Origin: Sinohyriopsis cumingii
Taxonomy: Eukaryota > Mollusca > Bivalvia > Unionida > Unionidae
NCBI GenBank assembly: GCA_028554795.2
Contig: CM068835.1
Location: forward strand, 34,690,901-34,754,900
DNA: 64,000 nt
Direction: 5' to 3'
Both the position numbers and the translations under genes were made by a program. The notes under the pieces are model-generated. The model saw only the letters and a list, made by a program, of their open reading frames with translations, had not been told where the DNA came from and did not search any database. This document shows, piece by piece, positions 40,400 to 53,749 of the stretch (within the stretch, counting starts at the first letter, position 1; every line of letters begins with the position of its first letter).

Positions 40400-41000
40400 A
40401 ATTTAGGGGAGATAATGGCTGTTTGGATGTGGAGGCAAACCCTTACTGAACTCCCATTTACACCAAGATGTTAATCCCTGCTGGCTGATTATGTAATTGG
40501 TATATCCAATTAAGTTATCTATCTTTCCTAAAATAATAGTGCTACTGGAGAGCTCTGGATCATATTTAATAATTTCTATTATCTGATATTTTGCACAATC
40601 TATGTTGTGGTCAGATAAATTAAAATGCTTAGACACGAGGGAATCTATAAAATTAATGATATTCCTCAAGTGCTTTTTTATTCTCACTTGGAATTAGCTT
40701 TTAGTCTCACATATATTTCATACAGTTGAGTAAATAGATGACAAGTGTTTGGTACAGTGTCCTCTTTGTTTTGAGGTTTCTCGGAGGATAGTGTTCCAAG
40801 CACTTATGCACTTATGAAATTGGGAGAATTTTGGGCATAGATTAATTTCTAATCCTCAAGCAATTTTGCTTTTAAGGCCAAACTTTTGGGACTAGTCAGA
40901 CACCTTTTTAATTTCACATATTTGGAAAGAAGTTTTCTCGCTTCGTTATAAAGTGGAATTGATTGGGATGGTAGTAACAAATGGGAGTTAAATTATTTTT
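40400..41000 (-). pseudogene. Penelope-like element fragment (GIY-YIG C-terminus)
   Basis: On the minus strand the ORF 40,687-40,403 reads RIKKHLRNI..SKHFNLSDHNID, the typical distal half of a GIY-YIG domain of Penelope-like elements, ending near an ..QQGLT segment. Upstream (40,690-40,870) traces of the Cys-containing linker are visible in broken frames. It is a second, more decayed copy, distinct from the element at 35.6-37.8 kb. Confidence 0.55.
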
Positions 41001-41682
41001 AACTAAAAGGACTAATCTAGTTTTCCTTTATTATTTATAGGTGTAAACAGCCCCAACATTAAAACCACCCTGCTATAGATAACAGCCAGTAATTACAGGT
41101 TTGTGTGATGATTTGATTGATTTCTATCTGAGGAAGTTAGATAAAGGTCATAAATGTTATATCTCTACAGTTTCATGCACTTACAAGGAGAACATGCAAG
41201 CAGATAGGCATGCCATTGGTTGCTTTTCTATAGTTTGAGCTTCAGTTGTAATTTTTAAATTAGTGAAGACTGATTGCACTTTTTTTCCGTATGTGTCTAT
41301 GGTTGATGAAATTTATTCCAATACAAATATTTTACAATATATGATATATATGCATAGCAATTCAACATAACAGCATAAATATGATTAATGAGAAAAGGTT
41401 AATAACAGAAAGGGAGAATGAGAAATCAGAACAAGGTCAATTAATGAGTAGTCACACTATTTTATTGATCAAATTAGAAAACAGTTTTAAGTTTAAGAAG
41501 AGTAAAGACAAGATCATAAATTTTTCTTTTTTTGCAAAAACATATGTTCTTATTTTTCCCATATAAGAGGACAATCTGAATGGACTGAATGCCAATTTTC
41601 ATGTATGCACTTATCAGATTTTACAGTAATTGACACTAAATGAACTGGATTTATTTTTCTAACCACACACAATGCCTTGTTA

Positions 41683-41684
41683 TT

Positions 41685-41720
<36 letters not shown>
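41683..41720. repeat. (CA)n microsatellite
   Basis: About 19 ca/ac units. Confidence 0.95.
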
Positions 41721-41721
<1 letters not shown>

Positions 41722-42916
41722 ATCTAATCTGAAGTCTTTGCACCATAAAGTTAGTTTTTCAGGTGAATTATTAATACATGTACCCACATGCTAGAAGGTA
41801 AGCCCTTTAAGAAAAGGTTCATTAGCCTATTATCTATTATCTAATTGTGATTGATGCTACCAGTCAGTACTCAGTTGTATGTCATCAATAGAACACTGTT
41901 TGCTTCTGGGGGGTTTTAAAATCAAATATCAGGGGCTTATTAATCAGGCATCTGATCTCTCTTTTGATACTCTGCCAACAAAGACAGACAAAGCAGTATT
42001 CTAAAAGCCAGATTCACTCAGTTTTATACAAAGATTAAAAACTTCACAACTGCTTTGGATGAGTGTTACTTAGCTACACAAGAAATGGACTCATTAACAT
42101 ATTAACCCCTGGCAACGAGTTTAGGTGACAGGAGGTAGTAGCCTACTGCCAAGCTCTGTAGCGTCAAGGTCATGTAAGATACACTAAAGTGGGTGGTATT
42201 AAAGAAAGGTAGACAGATGTAGTTCTTCAATCACACCAAATAATCTGGAAGTTCTAGTTGCACTACAAAATACAGAGGGAAAAACCTCATTTTTTGAACC
42301 CAATTGTTTTCCACCCAAAATTTGCCTGTGGTCAGAATCTGATTTTGTGTCCGGATTTTAGACTTTTTGGTCTCAGATCCAAGGCAGACCAGTATGAACA
42401 GCAAAGAGACAGATGAACCATTGCAAAAAGTAGGATAAGATGGGCATTTGGAATAAAGAGTGGTCTCGATACACAAATAATGGGTCCGTTAAGCAAAAAA
42501 ATAAAAATAAAAAATAACTCCAACATTTATCTTTCTGCTCATGTACAAACCAAATAGCCAATGAAAAACAATGTTTCTAACACAACTAGGCATTAGGTTA
42601 TTGGAAGATCATCAGGAAGTTGATGTATTAGGATGTATTCTGAAATAGCTTTCATAATGTGTTCCCTACTCAAATTTCAGGCGAAAACAACAAAAATCTC
42701 CAGGGGTTACTGTGTAAACAAAAGCAATATTACTCAGAGTAAGCTGTAAGATAAAACAGGCTCTTGAACTGTGAGTATTACCAATTATACAGAGTATATA
42801 AACAATCTGTAGTCTCATTCACAATTCTGACTTATAGTAAAGATATAAGATTATCTCATTCCTCCAATATTTCTCATGAGAAAGTCTGTTTTTCTATGTG
42901 AAACAATTTAATTATT

Positions 42917-42919
<3 letters not shown>

Positions 42920-42958
<39 letters not shown>
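42920..42958. repeat. (TA)n microsatellite
   Basis: About 19 at units. Confidence 0.95.
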
Positions 42959-45249
42959 TGTGTACATTAGCTACATACCCATTTTTTGGAAAATGGACTC
43001 TAATGGTCACAATGTTTCAGTGATAAATTAGGTGATATGTCCGCATATAACCATTGTCAAAGGACTGAAAAGAGACAAAAGGAAGTATAATTATGGTTCA
43101 TTACTAATAAAAGCATTTATCTTCCTCTCATTTTTGTTACACCCTTTCATCATCATATTCATCATAATAGTATTAGCAGTTGTTATCATTATCACTGTTG
43201 TAATCTTTCTACTACTTGATTAGATGCATAAAGTTGCTGAACATGGACACAGACAAATTATTTAGTCCCCAGATACCATGGTGTTAACAATTGGCCAACT
43301 TAGTATCCTTTCACAGTAAGATTGGCAAAACACACTTACATCCTTTGAATGATCTATCCAAGAGAAAATGGTGAAATGATATGTTGCATGCCTCATTTTG
43401 GAGAAAAATGGTCTTGTAGATTCCTATAATAAAAAAATTGGCCTGGTGAGGTCTCCTCACTTACATCTAGCAATAAAGTGTCCAGCAACAGTGATAAAAT
43501 TAAAATATTCATTAAAGCCTACTATTAGGCACAATTTATCCATACATTGGAAAAATTATATTACTTTATTCCAGGTATATAAAAAAAATCAGTGGCTTTC
43601 ATTTTTCAACTCACATAGGCTGGTTCTGCAGCTCATAAAATATTGAACTAGCTGTGAACACATGCAATTTCCTCCACACAAGCCAAGCAGTGGCCAAGTC
43701 TCAAATGATCCCTCCCAACAGCAGAATTTACAAAACTCACCAGAAATAGTATTTAAAAATACCCATGGTACCTACAAATTTACAGGTAAGAATTACCATG
43801 GTAGCTTGTAAGCAAAATCAGTGAAAAAAGTATCCCATGGTCACAAGATGTTATGTTGTATACGCAATAGAATTAAACACAAAATACTTTTTTCTTGTGG
43901 CCACAAGGTGTGTTTCTTATACAGTTCTGTAGGATTCAATGAAGTAATGACCCCCTCCCCATCCATATAATTCTGTACAAACTTTGGGTCATGCTCAAGT
44001 TAGTAGCCTTTTTCTAGTCCAAATTCTGATATGCCAGTAAAATTTTAGAAAAAAAATGAATTAAAAGTTTCTTGCAAGTGATATTTTTTATTCATACATC
44101 AATCTTATTCAATGTGATTTACCTTATCTGACATTACTCATGCTCCAGTAGCTACAAAGTTACTTTGACACACTGCCAATATTGTGCTTGTACAACAGCA
44201 TGGCATCATTAGCTTGCAATTTAATTTACCCAGGATTCTCCATAATTGGTCCAAACATTTATGATCCATTGGGTCAAATGATTTTTTCTTTTTGTTCATA
44301 CAGGTGTGAACAAACTAATTCAGAAGTCTATATAAAATTAGAAACAAAAAGATGATGAAAGGAATACAAAGGGGGCCGGGATGGGTATGTACTATTACAC
44401 TATACTGACTGGTGTCTATTTAACCAGGTTAGAAACATGGCCAGGTGGTGGTAGAGGGTGTCATTAGGATCTCGTCTGTTATAAAAGAACAGATTAAATT
44501 ACCACACTGACCAAGCCCAAAAACTAAAACCTTGTGGAACTGTGATAATTACAAACAGGAATTGTGTGCATTTAGTGCCAAGTATGTGTTCAGTGAGTAT
44601 AAAAATCAAAATAAGACATTAGTTCTGAAGTCAGCGAGTGCATGCCATATTACAGCATCAGGATGGTCATAGAGCGGTTCAGGTTGATAATCTGTATTGT
44701 GGCACAAGCAACATTAGTAAAGGTGATTATTACTACAGCATTTACCTAACAGTCATTTTACGGCAGTGTCCCTACTCCCATCCTCTAATCTTTGCAAAAC
44801 TCCAAACCAATCAAGGGTACATCTGTACTTCTGTTTGCAAATGAAATGCTACTGTAATATTGTTGTATTGTTTGCTTGTTGTAGAACTATGTTTTTGCTT
44901 AAATTGACAGGTGTTTATTAAAATAAACTTTTTTCAGCACTAGCAGTAGTTTGATAGTTGTAATATTTTCAATTGGCAAAAATCAGGCTATTTCCTATAT
45001 TCACTAACATATTATATTTATTAAAATAAAAAATTCAACACACTTCAAATTTATTGTTTTATTGATGGTTCTATATACACCTACCACATTAACCCAATTC
45101 ATCTGTGTGACAATTGCCACCTGCATCTGAATACGAATTGTACTCAACCCATATTTTGTAATTTTCTTTCCAGAATTTTGACATTTAATCAAATGATAAA
45201 TCCTTATCAAGTCATTATCATCATCATCTTTTAGTAGTGGCAGTTGTTG

Positions 45250-45328
45250 CTATTATTATTATTATTATTATTATTATATGCATATTATTATTATTAGTAG
45301 TAGTAGTAGTAGAATTATTATTATTAAT
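45250..45328. repeat. (ATT)n and (AGT)n microsatellites
   Basis: A tattattatt run, a break and a tagtagtagtag run lie immediately before the non-LTR RT remnant. Confidence 0.9.
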
Positions 45329-45329
45329 C

Positions 45330-46170
45330 AACGGCTATCATCATCCCAATTTTGAAGAAAGGGGATGCAAATGAGCCCTCCAATTACAGAGGCATTAGTA
45401 AGCAAAGTATTAAGCAAAGTATTTACATCGATTTTAAATAACAGAATAAATGAATGGGTGGAGGAAAACGAATTACTGGGCAAAGAGCAAGAAGGATTTA
45501 GAGTAGGGCATTCCACAGCAGATAATACATTTCTAGAATATACATTAATTTGTAAACATTTATGAAAATGTAGGGGTAGATTCTATGCAGTATTTATTGA
45601 CTATGAAAAAGCCTTTGATATGATAGAGAGACGTTTTCTGTACCAAAAGCTTGTTAGTGAAAATATTAGTGGGAAAATGTTAAGAATCATTAGGGCAATT
45701 TATAATGATGTAAAAGCATGTGCTAAGTCCAACAGTCTTATTACCAATGTATTCAATTGCCCTTTGGGCCAGCGCCAATGTTGTGTTTTATTGCTTTTAC
45801 CCTTTTCTTTATTTTTGATTGATTTGAAACCCTTTTTAGCTGATGGAAACAGGGGAATGTCTGTAGAAACCTTATAACTATTTTCACTGTTGTATGCAGA
45901 CGATTGAATTCTCTTTGCTGACACATGCTCACCAGTTGCAAACTATGCTCAGTCGGTTGCATACATATTGCCTAATGTGGAAATTAAAGGTGACTATGGA
46001 GAAAAAACAAGAGTGGTTGTATTTCGCAGGGGCGGCTATCTCAGAAGTTATGAAAAGTGGTACTTTGGCCATACAGAGGTAATGATTGAATCATATTATA
46101 AGTATTTAGGATGCATATTTCCTTCAAAATCTCTTGGTATATGTGCCAGAAAACTCTTAGTAATCCTTCA
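45330..46170 (+). pseudogene. non-LTR retrotransposon reverse transcriptase remnant
   Basis: Successive plus-strand frames show IIPILKKGDANEPSNYRGI, then LNNRINEWVEENELLGKEQE and GFRVGHSTADNTF, then FYAVFIDYEKAFDMIERR (finger/palm with the first catalytic Asp). A CPLGQRQ block follows, then a broken YADD-like site near 45,894 and a thumb-like YYKYLGCIF. At least four frameshifts or stops interrupt it. The pattern fits a LINE-type RT. No endonuclease, ORF1 or 3' tail is seen, so it is a truncated, inactive copy. Confidence 0.78.
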
Positions 46171-47530
46171 GGTGCTGAAAATGGTTTTCGTGATGGGGTC
46201 CAACAGTCAAACAGTGCAAATCATCTACCACAACAGTTACCATGGAGTAGTGGCGGGATCTTTAACCCTACCCCCTACATCGTAACTATTAAGATCGGCG
46301 TCTTACATTGTACGACTGTAAATCAAATTATTATAATGCTAATCTTTGAATCCCACTCATCTCAATCCCTACATCCATTTACCTACAGTTTTAAATTCAT
46401 TTATAACGAGCCGCAGTGAAAGTGCTGTACAAGATAGCTCCAATATTCTTGGCAGATTTTGAGTTTCCCCGCCTTTTTCAAACCTAATCAAAGAATTATT
46501 TACCTTCAGAAAGGTTATAAAGAATTGTTATTTGACTATGTAGGCAACTGAAGTTTATACCACCTTCGGGCGTTATCTGCTGTGTCATTCGGCAACTGAC
46601 AGTTTATACGACAATAAACTCAGAAAAACAACATTAAACTCTTAAATTAATTTAATGCTGAAATAAAATGAAAACTTGTTTATTTATTTCGGTGTATTGC
46701 TGTAAACGTGATCTTATTTAAATGCCTAAGGGATATAAAACATTGAACGCCTGAGCTAAACCTCGGTACCAAATTTATTACGCTACGTGAAGTGCAGCTT
46801 GAAATAGCGTTGATCCATAAATAGGTCGCGCGACAAGGCAAAGAAGTGTCCTCCCTATTTATTATTATATGCACAGTATATATGTATTGTAAACTAGAAG
46901 CAATTGCACCATCATAGGTATGCTGTACAGTTATAGCTACCGGAGCACGGGTGATGTCAGATAAGGTGATTCGCATTAAATCAAATATAAATTTGAGTAC
47001 AAAATATCACTTGCAAGAAAGTTTTATTTTTTATTTTATTTTTTTAGCAAGCAATTTGCTGGCATATCAGAATTTTAAGTAGCAAAAATCTACTAAGTAG
47101 CTCCTAGCGTCAACGTTGAGCCCGGAAATTAATTTTGTGTGAAAGACCGTATAGATCTGTCGAATAAGAAACAAGCGAACATATCCAGAATGCAACCATA
47201 TTGTATTATCGACATGTCCGCCCAGGAGGACAAAATATTGTGCTAGGCACTCCAATTACTTCCAAACAGTGTAACATTCGTCATCTGCTGCCCCTTAAAA
47301 CACTTCAGTCAAGCTAAACGTCATTATGTACGTAATGCAAAGGATAGTGTTTGAAAGGGCCAATTTTGGGCCTCAATTAGATTCAGATGAAACTCAAGCA
47401 GATAAAAGAGGTTCCTCTCTCTCTTCATAAATATTTATTTAATTCATATCCACAACCGCTTGTAATAAAGAGCTATCATTAAAAGCAGTAGTTTTCTCCT
47501 CCGATAGTACACGAAATTTCGTGGACTAAA
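46170..47530. other. non-coding stretch, nothing recognised
   Basis: It contains only short ORFs on both strands without recognisable content. Confidence 0.5.
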
Positions 47531-47534
47531 GACA

Positions 47535-49905
47535 TTAAAGGTCACCGGCCATCCTCCAACATTTTCCTATTTTTATCAGATTTTCATTACATGATTAAAA
47601 ATAGTTATACTCGCACAAAAAATAAATAAAAAATTATCAAGGGTAAAGAAGAAATAATAATTTAATTACTCGAAATATAAGTATACAACGCTGTTACTTC
47701 CCATTAGTTACGATTTCCCACCTATAGAGGACGCAACCGGAAATGACGTACATTTATCCCTACAAGACGAAGTACATGCTTCTTGTTGTTGAAAAATAAA
47801 ACACTACAAACTACGGATAGGGAATATTTTAGATGAAACTAATGAAAATTAATTTACTGTTCAGCCTTATATTGGTATGCGTGCAAGACGCACTAGATTG
47901 TGTCGCTTTCAAAACTGTTCCATGTATCAATTTATTTTGAAAATTCCTGTTAATACAGGTAAAAGAATCAATCCTGGCTTCCCTGTGTCGGCAGACTTTA
48001 TATAAAAAAAAAGATGAAAGAAATCGGCACACTTAAAGAATCCAAAGGAACCAAATTTGACTTCCTTTTGTCGGCCAACTTCAGCAGAAAAAATCGGCAC
48101 ACTAAAAGATACCAAATTCAATTTTCCGGAGTTGGTTTGCATTGTAATAAAATAACCTATGTATTTGATATCCTGTCGGTAAGTTCAAACAATGAGTTTA
48201 GTGCTCCATGCCAGCTGTGTTTATCACCCGGGCTTCTATTTGTTTGCCATATGTAATCATAATTCATGTTTTGCAGGGCAAATATTATACACAATAATAA
48301 CTTGCTTTAATAATACTTTATCATTTGCACTCACATTGAATGTATTTTAAAATAATGACTCTTTTTTGGTGGTTTGTTTGCGAGATACGGACTTATAGTT
48401 AACCTGGATAGAATACAATCTGGGTCAGTTTGCAATAAGTAACTTGTCATGCGTAAATGGCAGGTGCCTTCAAGCAATCGGGTGATACTTTCGTCTCATT
48501 TGCGATTTTGTTTTTTGACATAAGCAATACCACTACACTAAGGATGCATACGCAAGCCGGCACCCGCTACAAATACGGAGTTCGTGGACATATATTTTAA
48601 AAAAATAATTTTCGCATAATGAAAACAGAAGGAATATATGATAACAATGCAATATTAATTTCTTTCATTTTATTTTCAAACAAGTGTATGTTTATCAATT
48701 TATTTTGTACCGTGAGTGTGGGGGGGGGGGGGCACAAATTAAACACACAATTGTTTCCTTTCTAATTTGTACGGAATAATGGAGGAAATATGATTGACAA
48801 TATTGACAAGTAATGACAAGCTTTAAATTTACTCGCGCAAACACTAAGACACCTTGAAAAATAAAAACAATAAAATTAACTGGTAAGAGCTTCATATTGC
48901 AGCAACTAAATACTGACAAAATGCTCGACATTATTCTTCCGCCCTTCTCTCTCTCTCTCTCTCATGTATAATCTAGTATGTATTGTATGCAGCTGTGTTA
49001 CAACGTGAAGCCTAAACTTAAGTATATTTGTTATAATATCTCTTGTACAATACCCTTTGCAAAATCTATACGCATTATGTAGAATATTATCTATTACGTA
49101 TTTCTGTTTTATAAATGAGTATTGATAATTTGACAGGAAGACTTAAACTGAGAACGTCGTTGTGCAGATGCATATATTTGTTAGCATAAAAAATGTATAT
49201 AAATATTTTAATTAGAACAAGCAAGATATGTCAGTTTGTGTTTTCTCTCATAAATATGTACGTTACGAAGTATGATTATTTTCTTTCAAAGCATATCAAA
49301 ATAGTTTGTTTAAATTTAGTTTTTCCCCCCTAAAACCTATCTTACATTGAATCTACTCTTTTGTTGAAGAAAATGAACGTACAAACTATTGTTAAGTTTG
49401 GCCAAATTATATTTCGAGATGGGCCGAATTGTCTTCGGGTCAAATTCACTATAATCCGGCATAAATGATACAATTTTCCCATCCCTCCCCTATTCGATCC
49501 CACAGATTAAATACACTTTTTCTGGTAAACATGGTTTTTCGGAAAAAGAAAGAATGCCTTTTCCCCATCATCACTATTTTGGTTACATCCGTATGCAACA
49601 CAGTGCACCATATTTGCAGTACAAAAGCACGATCGTACGCTATATCACATAGACATTTACGTGGGGAAATCAAGCACTTGAACGGCTAGGTTGAATAGGA
49701 GGGATAGATGTACGTCATATCCGGTTTTGGCACGCGGAAACTACCGATTGTTTACGGAGATTGCCGAATCATTTTTTCATTTTATCAAGCGGAGTTTTAA
49801 GTCTAATTAAACATTTTTATGGTGTGCTTACATAACCAATGCGTTTTGTTTATAACTATAATAATATCACACGTTTGTACAATATAGGTGGCAGGTGACC
49901 TTTAA
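47535..49905. mobile_element. 2.4-kb DNA element with long imperfect terminal inverted repeats at TTAA
   Basis: The left end TTAAAGGTCACCGGCCA (47,535) is mirrored at the right end, where the reverse complement reads TTAAAGGTCACCTGCCA (ending 49,905). The inverted similarity resumes about 210 bp inward: accggaaatgacgtacattt..tccct near 47,735 versus accggatatgacgtacatct..tccct as reverse complement near 49,720. TTAA at both outer edges suggests a piggyBac-like target site, but the superfamily is inference. No transposase ORF is present, so it is non-autonomous. The interior has short direct repeats around 47,990-48,110 with the phrase 'tcggcacac(t)..aaag'. Confidence 0.65.
48718..48733. repeat. 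poly(G) run
   Basis: A run of about 13 G interrupted by one base, inside the TTAA element. Confidence 0.8.
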
Positions 49906-49909
49906 AGAC

Positions 49910-50700
49910 AATAAGCCCGTTCCAAGCTAATTGCTGACTGATACATCTACAATTATGCATTTGCACATTAAGTGCGTAATAGTCATTGACTGTATGTATA
50001 AGTCTAGCATTCTGATTTACAACATTATTTAAATGATGTGTATATTTAACCTTAAGCGTGGTTGATTACGTCTGACACTTATTTTAATTTTCACTCAAAA
50101 TGTTAATTTATGCATATATTTAGGACCGACATGCGTGCCAGGATCCGGCCGATAAAATCGCCAGAAAATAACAGCTTATAATATAGAATGAAAACTAAAT
50201 GTTCAGAACACCGGCGAACAATACCATTTTGTACAAGCATCATCGGGGGTACTTATAGTATACCTTATTTTGTTACTAAATCAATATAAATATGAAACGA
50301 TTTGGTTTTGGAGAAATTATTGATGTATTTAATACATTTATTTCACTATTTTCATGACCTTATATTAATTTTATTTAATTTTATATTTAAGGTCTAGGAA
50401 ATTAAAGTTCATCCTTTATAAATAACGAGATATAGAACATGGTGATTTCTCTACTTCACAAAAATCACAAGCCTGCACCCGCCCTCCCCTCCCCTTTAAC
50501 GTTCATTAGTGGGTGCCAGATGTTGCAATGCCAATAATGAGTCAAGTGCAAACTGGTTAGTATCCTGTGTTTGTTTCGTATTTATTCAATACAAATATTT
50601 TTATCAAATAAACTATCAAATCATATGGGATGTTCAAAAAAGAAATATGACTCATTCGGGCATATTTATTTTTATTAGACCCTGCTAAATAACAACCCCT
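49910..50700. other. non-coding stretch, nothing recognised
   Basis: AT-rich and without ORFs or repeats I can support. Confidence 0.5.
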
Positions 50701-50708
50701 TCCTGTCT

Positions 50709-51045
50709 AGGTCCCAGTGTGGCTAAGTGGCCTCAGGCGCTCGCCTTTACAGATCACTCACACCTCACCTCTGTCCGCGTGGGTTCGAGCCTTGACTCGG
50801 CCAACTTTGGTATGTGAGATATTTTGCCAGTTACATTCATGGAGTCGGTGGTTCTTCCTTGGGTTTTCCTCGGTTGTTCATCCATCAAATATACTGGCCT
50901 ATCATGTGCTGAACAACGGTGTTATACCATCAAAACCCTTCCTGTCAGCCGCTTATTGGCATATTTAGATTTTGGATCCCTTCTTATTTTATATCAAATT
51001 GTTCTCTAGAATGAAGGGAGCGATATAAAGCTTAAACAGTTAACA
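50709..51045 (+). mobile_element. tRNA-derived SINE (second family)
   Basis: The head reads ggtcccagtgtggctaagtgg (A-box-like tggctaagtgg), followed at 50,781 by gggttcgagcc (B-box). The body contains 'gttcttccttgggttttcctcggttgttcatcc', and the tail ends near 'gaagggagcgatataaagctt'. It differs from the SINE family at 25.0 and 39.2 kb. The tRNA-like promoter boxes at proper spacing support a Pol III SINE rather than a functional tRNA gene, since no cloverleaf acceptor pairing is evident. Confidence 0.7.
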
Positions 51046-51049
51046 TATT

Positions 51050-52690
51050 AATAAAAATGTATTTGCCCAAGTGAGCTCTTCATCTCATTCCTACACTATT
51101 TTATCGACGTCATAACTGTACTCAACCAAGTAGAAGTCATCATTTTAGTATGAAAAAAAAAGAGAAAGAAATGCAGGATTATTGATCCATCAAGCTCCTC
51201 CATATTTATTGGTCAATATACTGATCAAATTGTGCTAGATTTTGGTTTTGGAGAAATTACTGCCGTATTTCGTGCATATATTTCCACGATTTTCCTAAGT
51301 CTTTACACATTAATTTTTTTGTTTATTTAATGTTAAGGAAACTTAAGTTTATCCATTATGATTATCAAGATCTACAGTTCTATAGGATAGTGATTTCTCC
51401 GTTCTGAAATATCGCAGGTCTACCTCATTTTTCCCCTCCTTCCGCCCACCCCACCCCCGAAAAATGTTCCCAAATGTTGCAATTTCTCTCATGTGCGATA
51501 TATGTGTGTGTGTGTGTGTGCAGTTTCTGTTTTAAAATGATTATACTGTTCTTTGTAATAACACAAAAGAAAATAACAATCTCTCATGCTTATTACAGTC
51601 AATAATGGTCTTCCTTTTCTATTCGGTAAGGATGAGCGCAAATTAAAAATAAAAAATTCGCCATTTGTGTCCGATGGTTACAGAAAGTGTTTTCTGTCAA
51701 AAATCAGACGTGTTCTCCACAGAATTGCTAGTTTGAGGACATCGACGATGCGGAAATCAGGCGAAATGTGAGGTTTTGTTTTTTTTATTGAACAACGTCT
51801 ATTTAGGAACAAAATTAAGTGTTAATTTCGCGCTATTTTATGATATTATGTGAACTTACGTTGCAGTAGACAAATAGTGGATACAGCATAACCGTAACAA
51901 ATACTCTTACACCTTAATTTATCGCTAATTTGGGGACCCAAAGTGGCCCTTATTGAACCTTGCAATGTAATGAATTGTATTTTTTTCCCTCTGTGTGTGT
52001 GTGTATGTGTGTCAGAGAGTGTATGTGTGTCAGAGACAGAGAGATCTTACCTTTGTGTCCTTTCTAGTATACATGGAACCCGAGTAATAAATACACGAAA
52101 TGTATATAGGCGTGGGGTCATCTATATCATGCCATAATAGACCGACCAATGGGAAAAAAGCGCATAAAGAATGTATTACTTCAAGGAAGATAAATCGAAA
52201 CTACATAAGGTTTTCAGAAAATCGATTAATCGATTAAGCGGTCTGATAAACAAAGCTTCAATACATCCTATCCAAAGTTCAAATATTTTTTGACAAGTCA
52301 ATAGCAATCGGACCATCATCGGACAAACAGGTCAAGCGATGTTCCGATCGTGCTTTATGGAGGCATTTTTCGAGAAACCGGAAACAAAAGAAACGGAAAA
52401 TATTACTCATAGGCTGCACTTATTATACACTATAGGGTAAGTTAACGCAGACATGTCGTTCTGCTTGTCTGCTTTCTTGCTGTTGAAATAATTAATATGA
52501 AGTAATGCACCGACTCCAAGAAAAAATAACCCCATAAAACAACGAATAATGCAAAACTAAATGTTCTCTGAATGCGGAGTCTGGCGCCTGCCAGTAACTT
52601 TATTATGACGTGGCTTTTGCTTACGTATGCTACAGTCATATTTACATCCCAAGGTATAGAAACTTTAAACAGAAAATACACAAAAGTTCA
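51050..52690. other. non-coding stretch with (TG)n tracts
   Basis: Short (TG)n tracts occur near 51,501-51,520 and 51,993-52,030. No gene is recognised. Confidence 0.5.
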
Positions 52691-52699
52691 AGTTGCATA

Positions 52700-52883
52700 C
52701 AGGGCCGTAGAGAGCGATCACGGGCCTTGGGGTAAGAAACACCATGCCTCTTAGTTCTTGTTCAAACAAAAACAAAAACAAAATCTTTTATAAAATTAAA
52801 AAGTATTGTTCGGCCCCGGTCCTCCTTACGGGCCCTGGGAATATATCCTCCGGTGGCCCCTCCTCCTCATCTTGTCGGCCCTG
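52700..52883. mobile_element. hAT-type MITE, 184 bp
   Basis: The termini are CAGGGCCG..CGGCCCTG. The eight bases before the element (gttgcata) and after it (tttgcata) differ at one position, fitting an 8-bp target site duplication. CAGGG termini with 8-bp duplications are hallmarks of hAT elements. The interior is GC-rich with no ORF. Confidence 0.72.
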
Positions 52884-52889
52884 TTTGCA

Positions 52890-53690
52890 TACAGCTACCA
52901 ATACATAAGATTTATGACTTTCCAAATTTTTAACACATAATCTAAACTTTGATGACGTTGCCATATCTACTGTAAAAGTAGTCCTACATGTAAGACATAG
53001 AACATTCTGATTTTGTTGAGGTGCTATGTCTTACTATCCAAATAACGGCCTTGTATAGTGCGTTCCGACGTCGTTGACATCGGAATGAGTAATCAAAGTT
53101 TCACAAACATCTCACACATTTGTCAGCCTATATCGACATTTTTCCACTAATTTATGTGTAATTAATATACTTACTGTGCTGTCTTTATCCTGGTGGAATG
53201 AAAATATGACACTAGCAAATGGATGCATTTTCACGTTCCGTTGACGTACATTTGAATTTGTTGCAATGCGACGGTAGTCGAGATATGCCGAAGTAAGTTC
53301 AAGTAGGTTGATGTTTGTGACATGTTTCTTGAACGAAACGAACCGTTGCTTACAGTTCTAATAGGCATAATATATTTGTATTGTTTCGTTAAAAATTAAT
53401 GTTTCGACTTTTTCCGATGAACTTCTTCCCAAATGACATCAATACAACCGAAATACAATTCATCCTGATCTACTCCCATGGGGTTGGACTGAAGAGGGTT
53501 GTTATTGGGGAAACTTCATCGATGCTGGTTATTGGATGACATACCCCAATATATGGTACACTTTTTAAATCATGGTTATACATAAGAAAAAGTTGTGTTT
53601 CAATTAATACAAATTGCAGGACTCGTCCATTGTAGATTGTTTTAAACTACATAAAATATAGCCATAATAAACGAGTTTCACGTTAACCGA
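52890..53690. other. non-coding stretch left of the Polinton-like element
   Basis: No gene or repeat is recognised. The left boundary of the element could lie near 53,690, where the tandem repeats begin, but no terminal inverted repeat could be matched. Confidence 0.4.
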
Positions 53691-53749
53691 TAAAAGTAGT
53701 GAATGGGGACGATGGAGGGACAATGGGACGTACCATTAAAAATCACCCT

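Larger units (their letters stand above)
41000..45250. other. intergenic or unassigned intron sequence
   Basis: This is AT-rich with microsatellites at about 41,683-41,720 (CA)n and 42,920-42,958 (TA)n. Short ORFs (for example 43,032-43,223 and 42,231-42,561) are composition-driven, and I recognise nothing in them. If the sacsin-like gene's first exon is outside the window, this is intron. Confidence 0.5.

Noticed and set aside
46680-48931. ORFs of 60-98 aa at 46.7-48.9 kb
   Set aside because: No recognisable content; AT-rich stretches partly inside a non-autonomous DNA element.
50709-50800. Possible tRNA gene (A and B boxes)
   Set aside because: No acceptor-stem pairing and the sequence continues into a SINE body, so it is treated as a tRNA-derived SINE.
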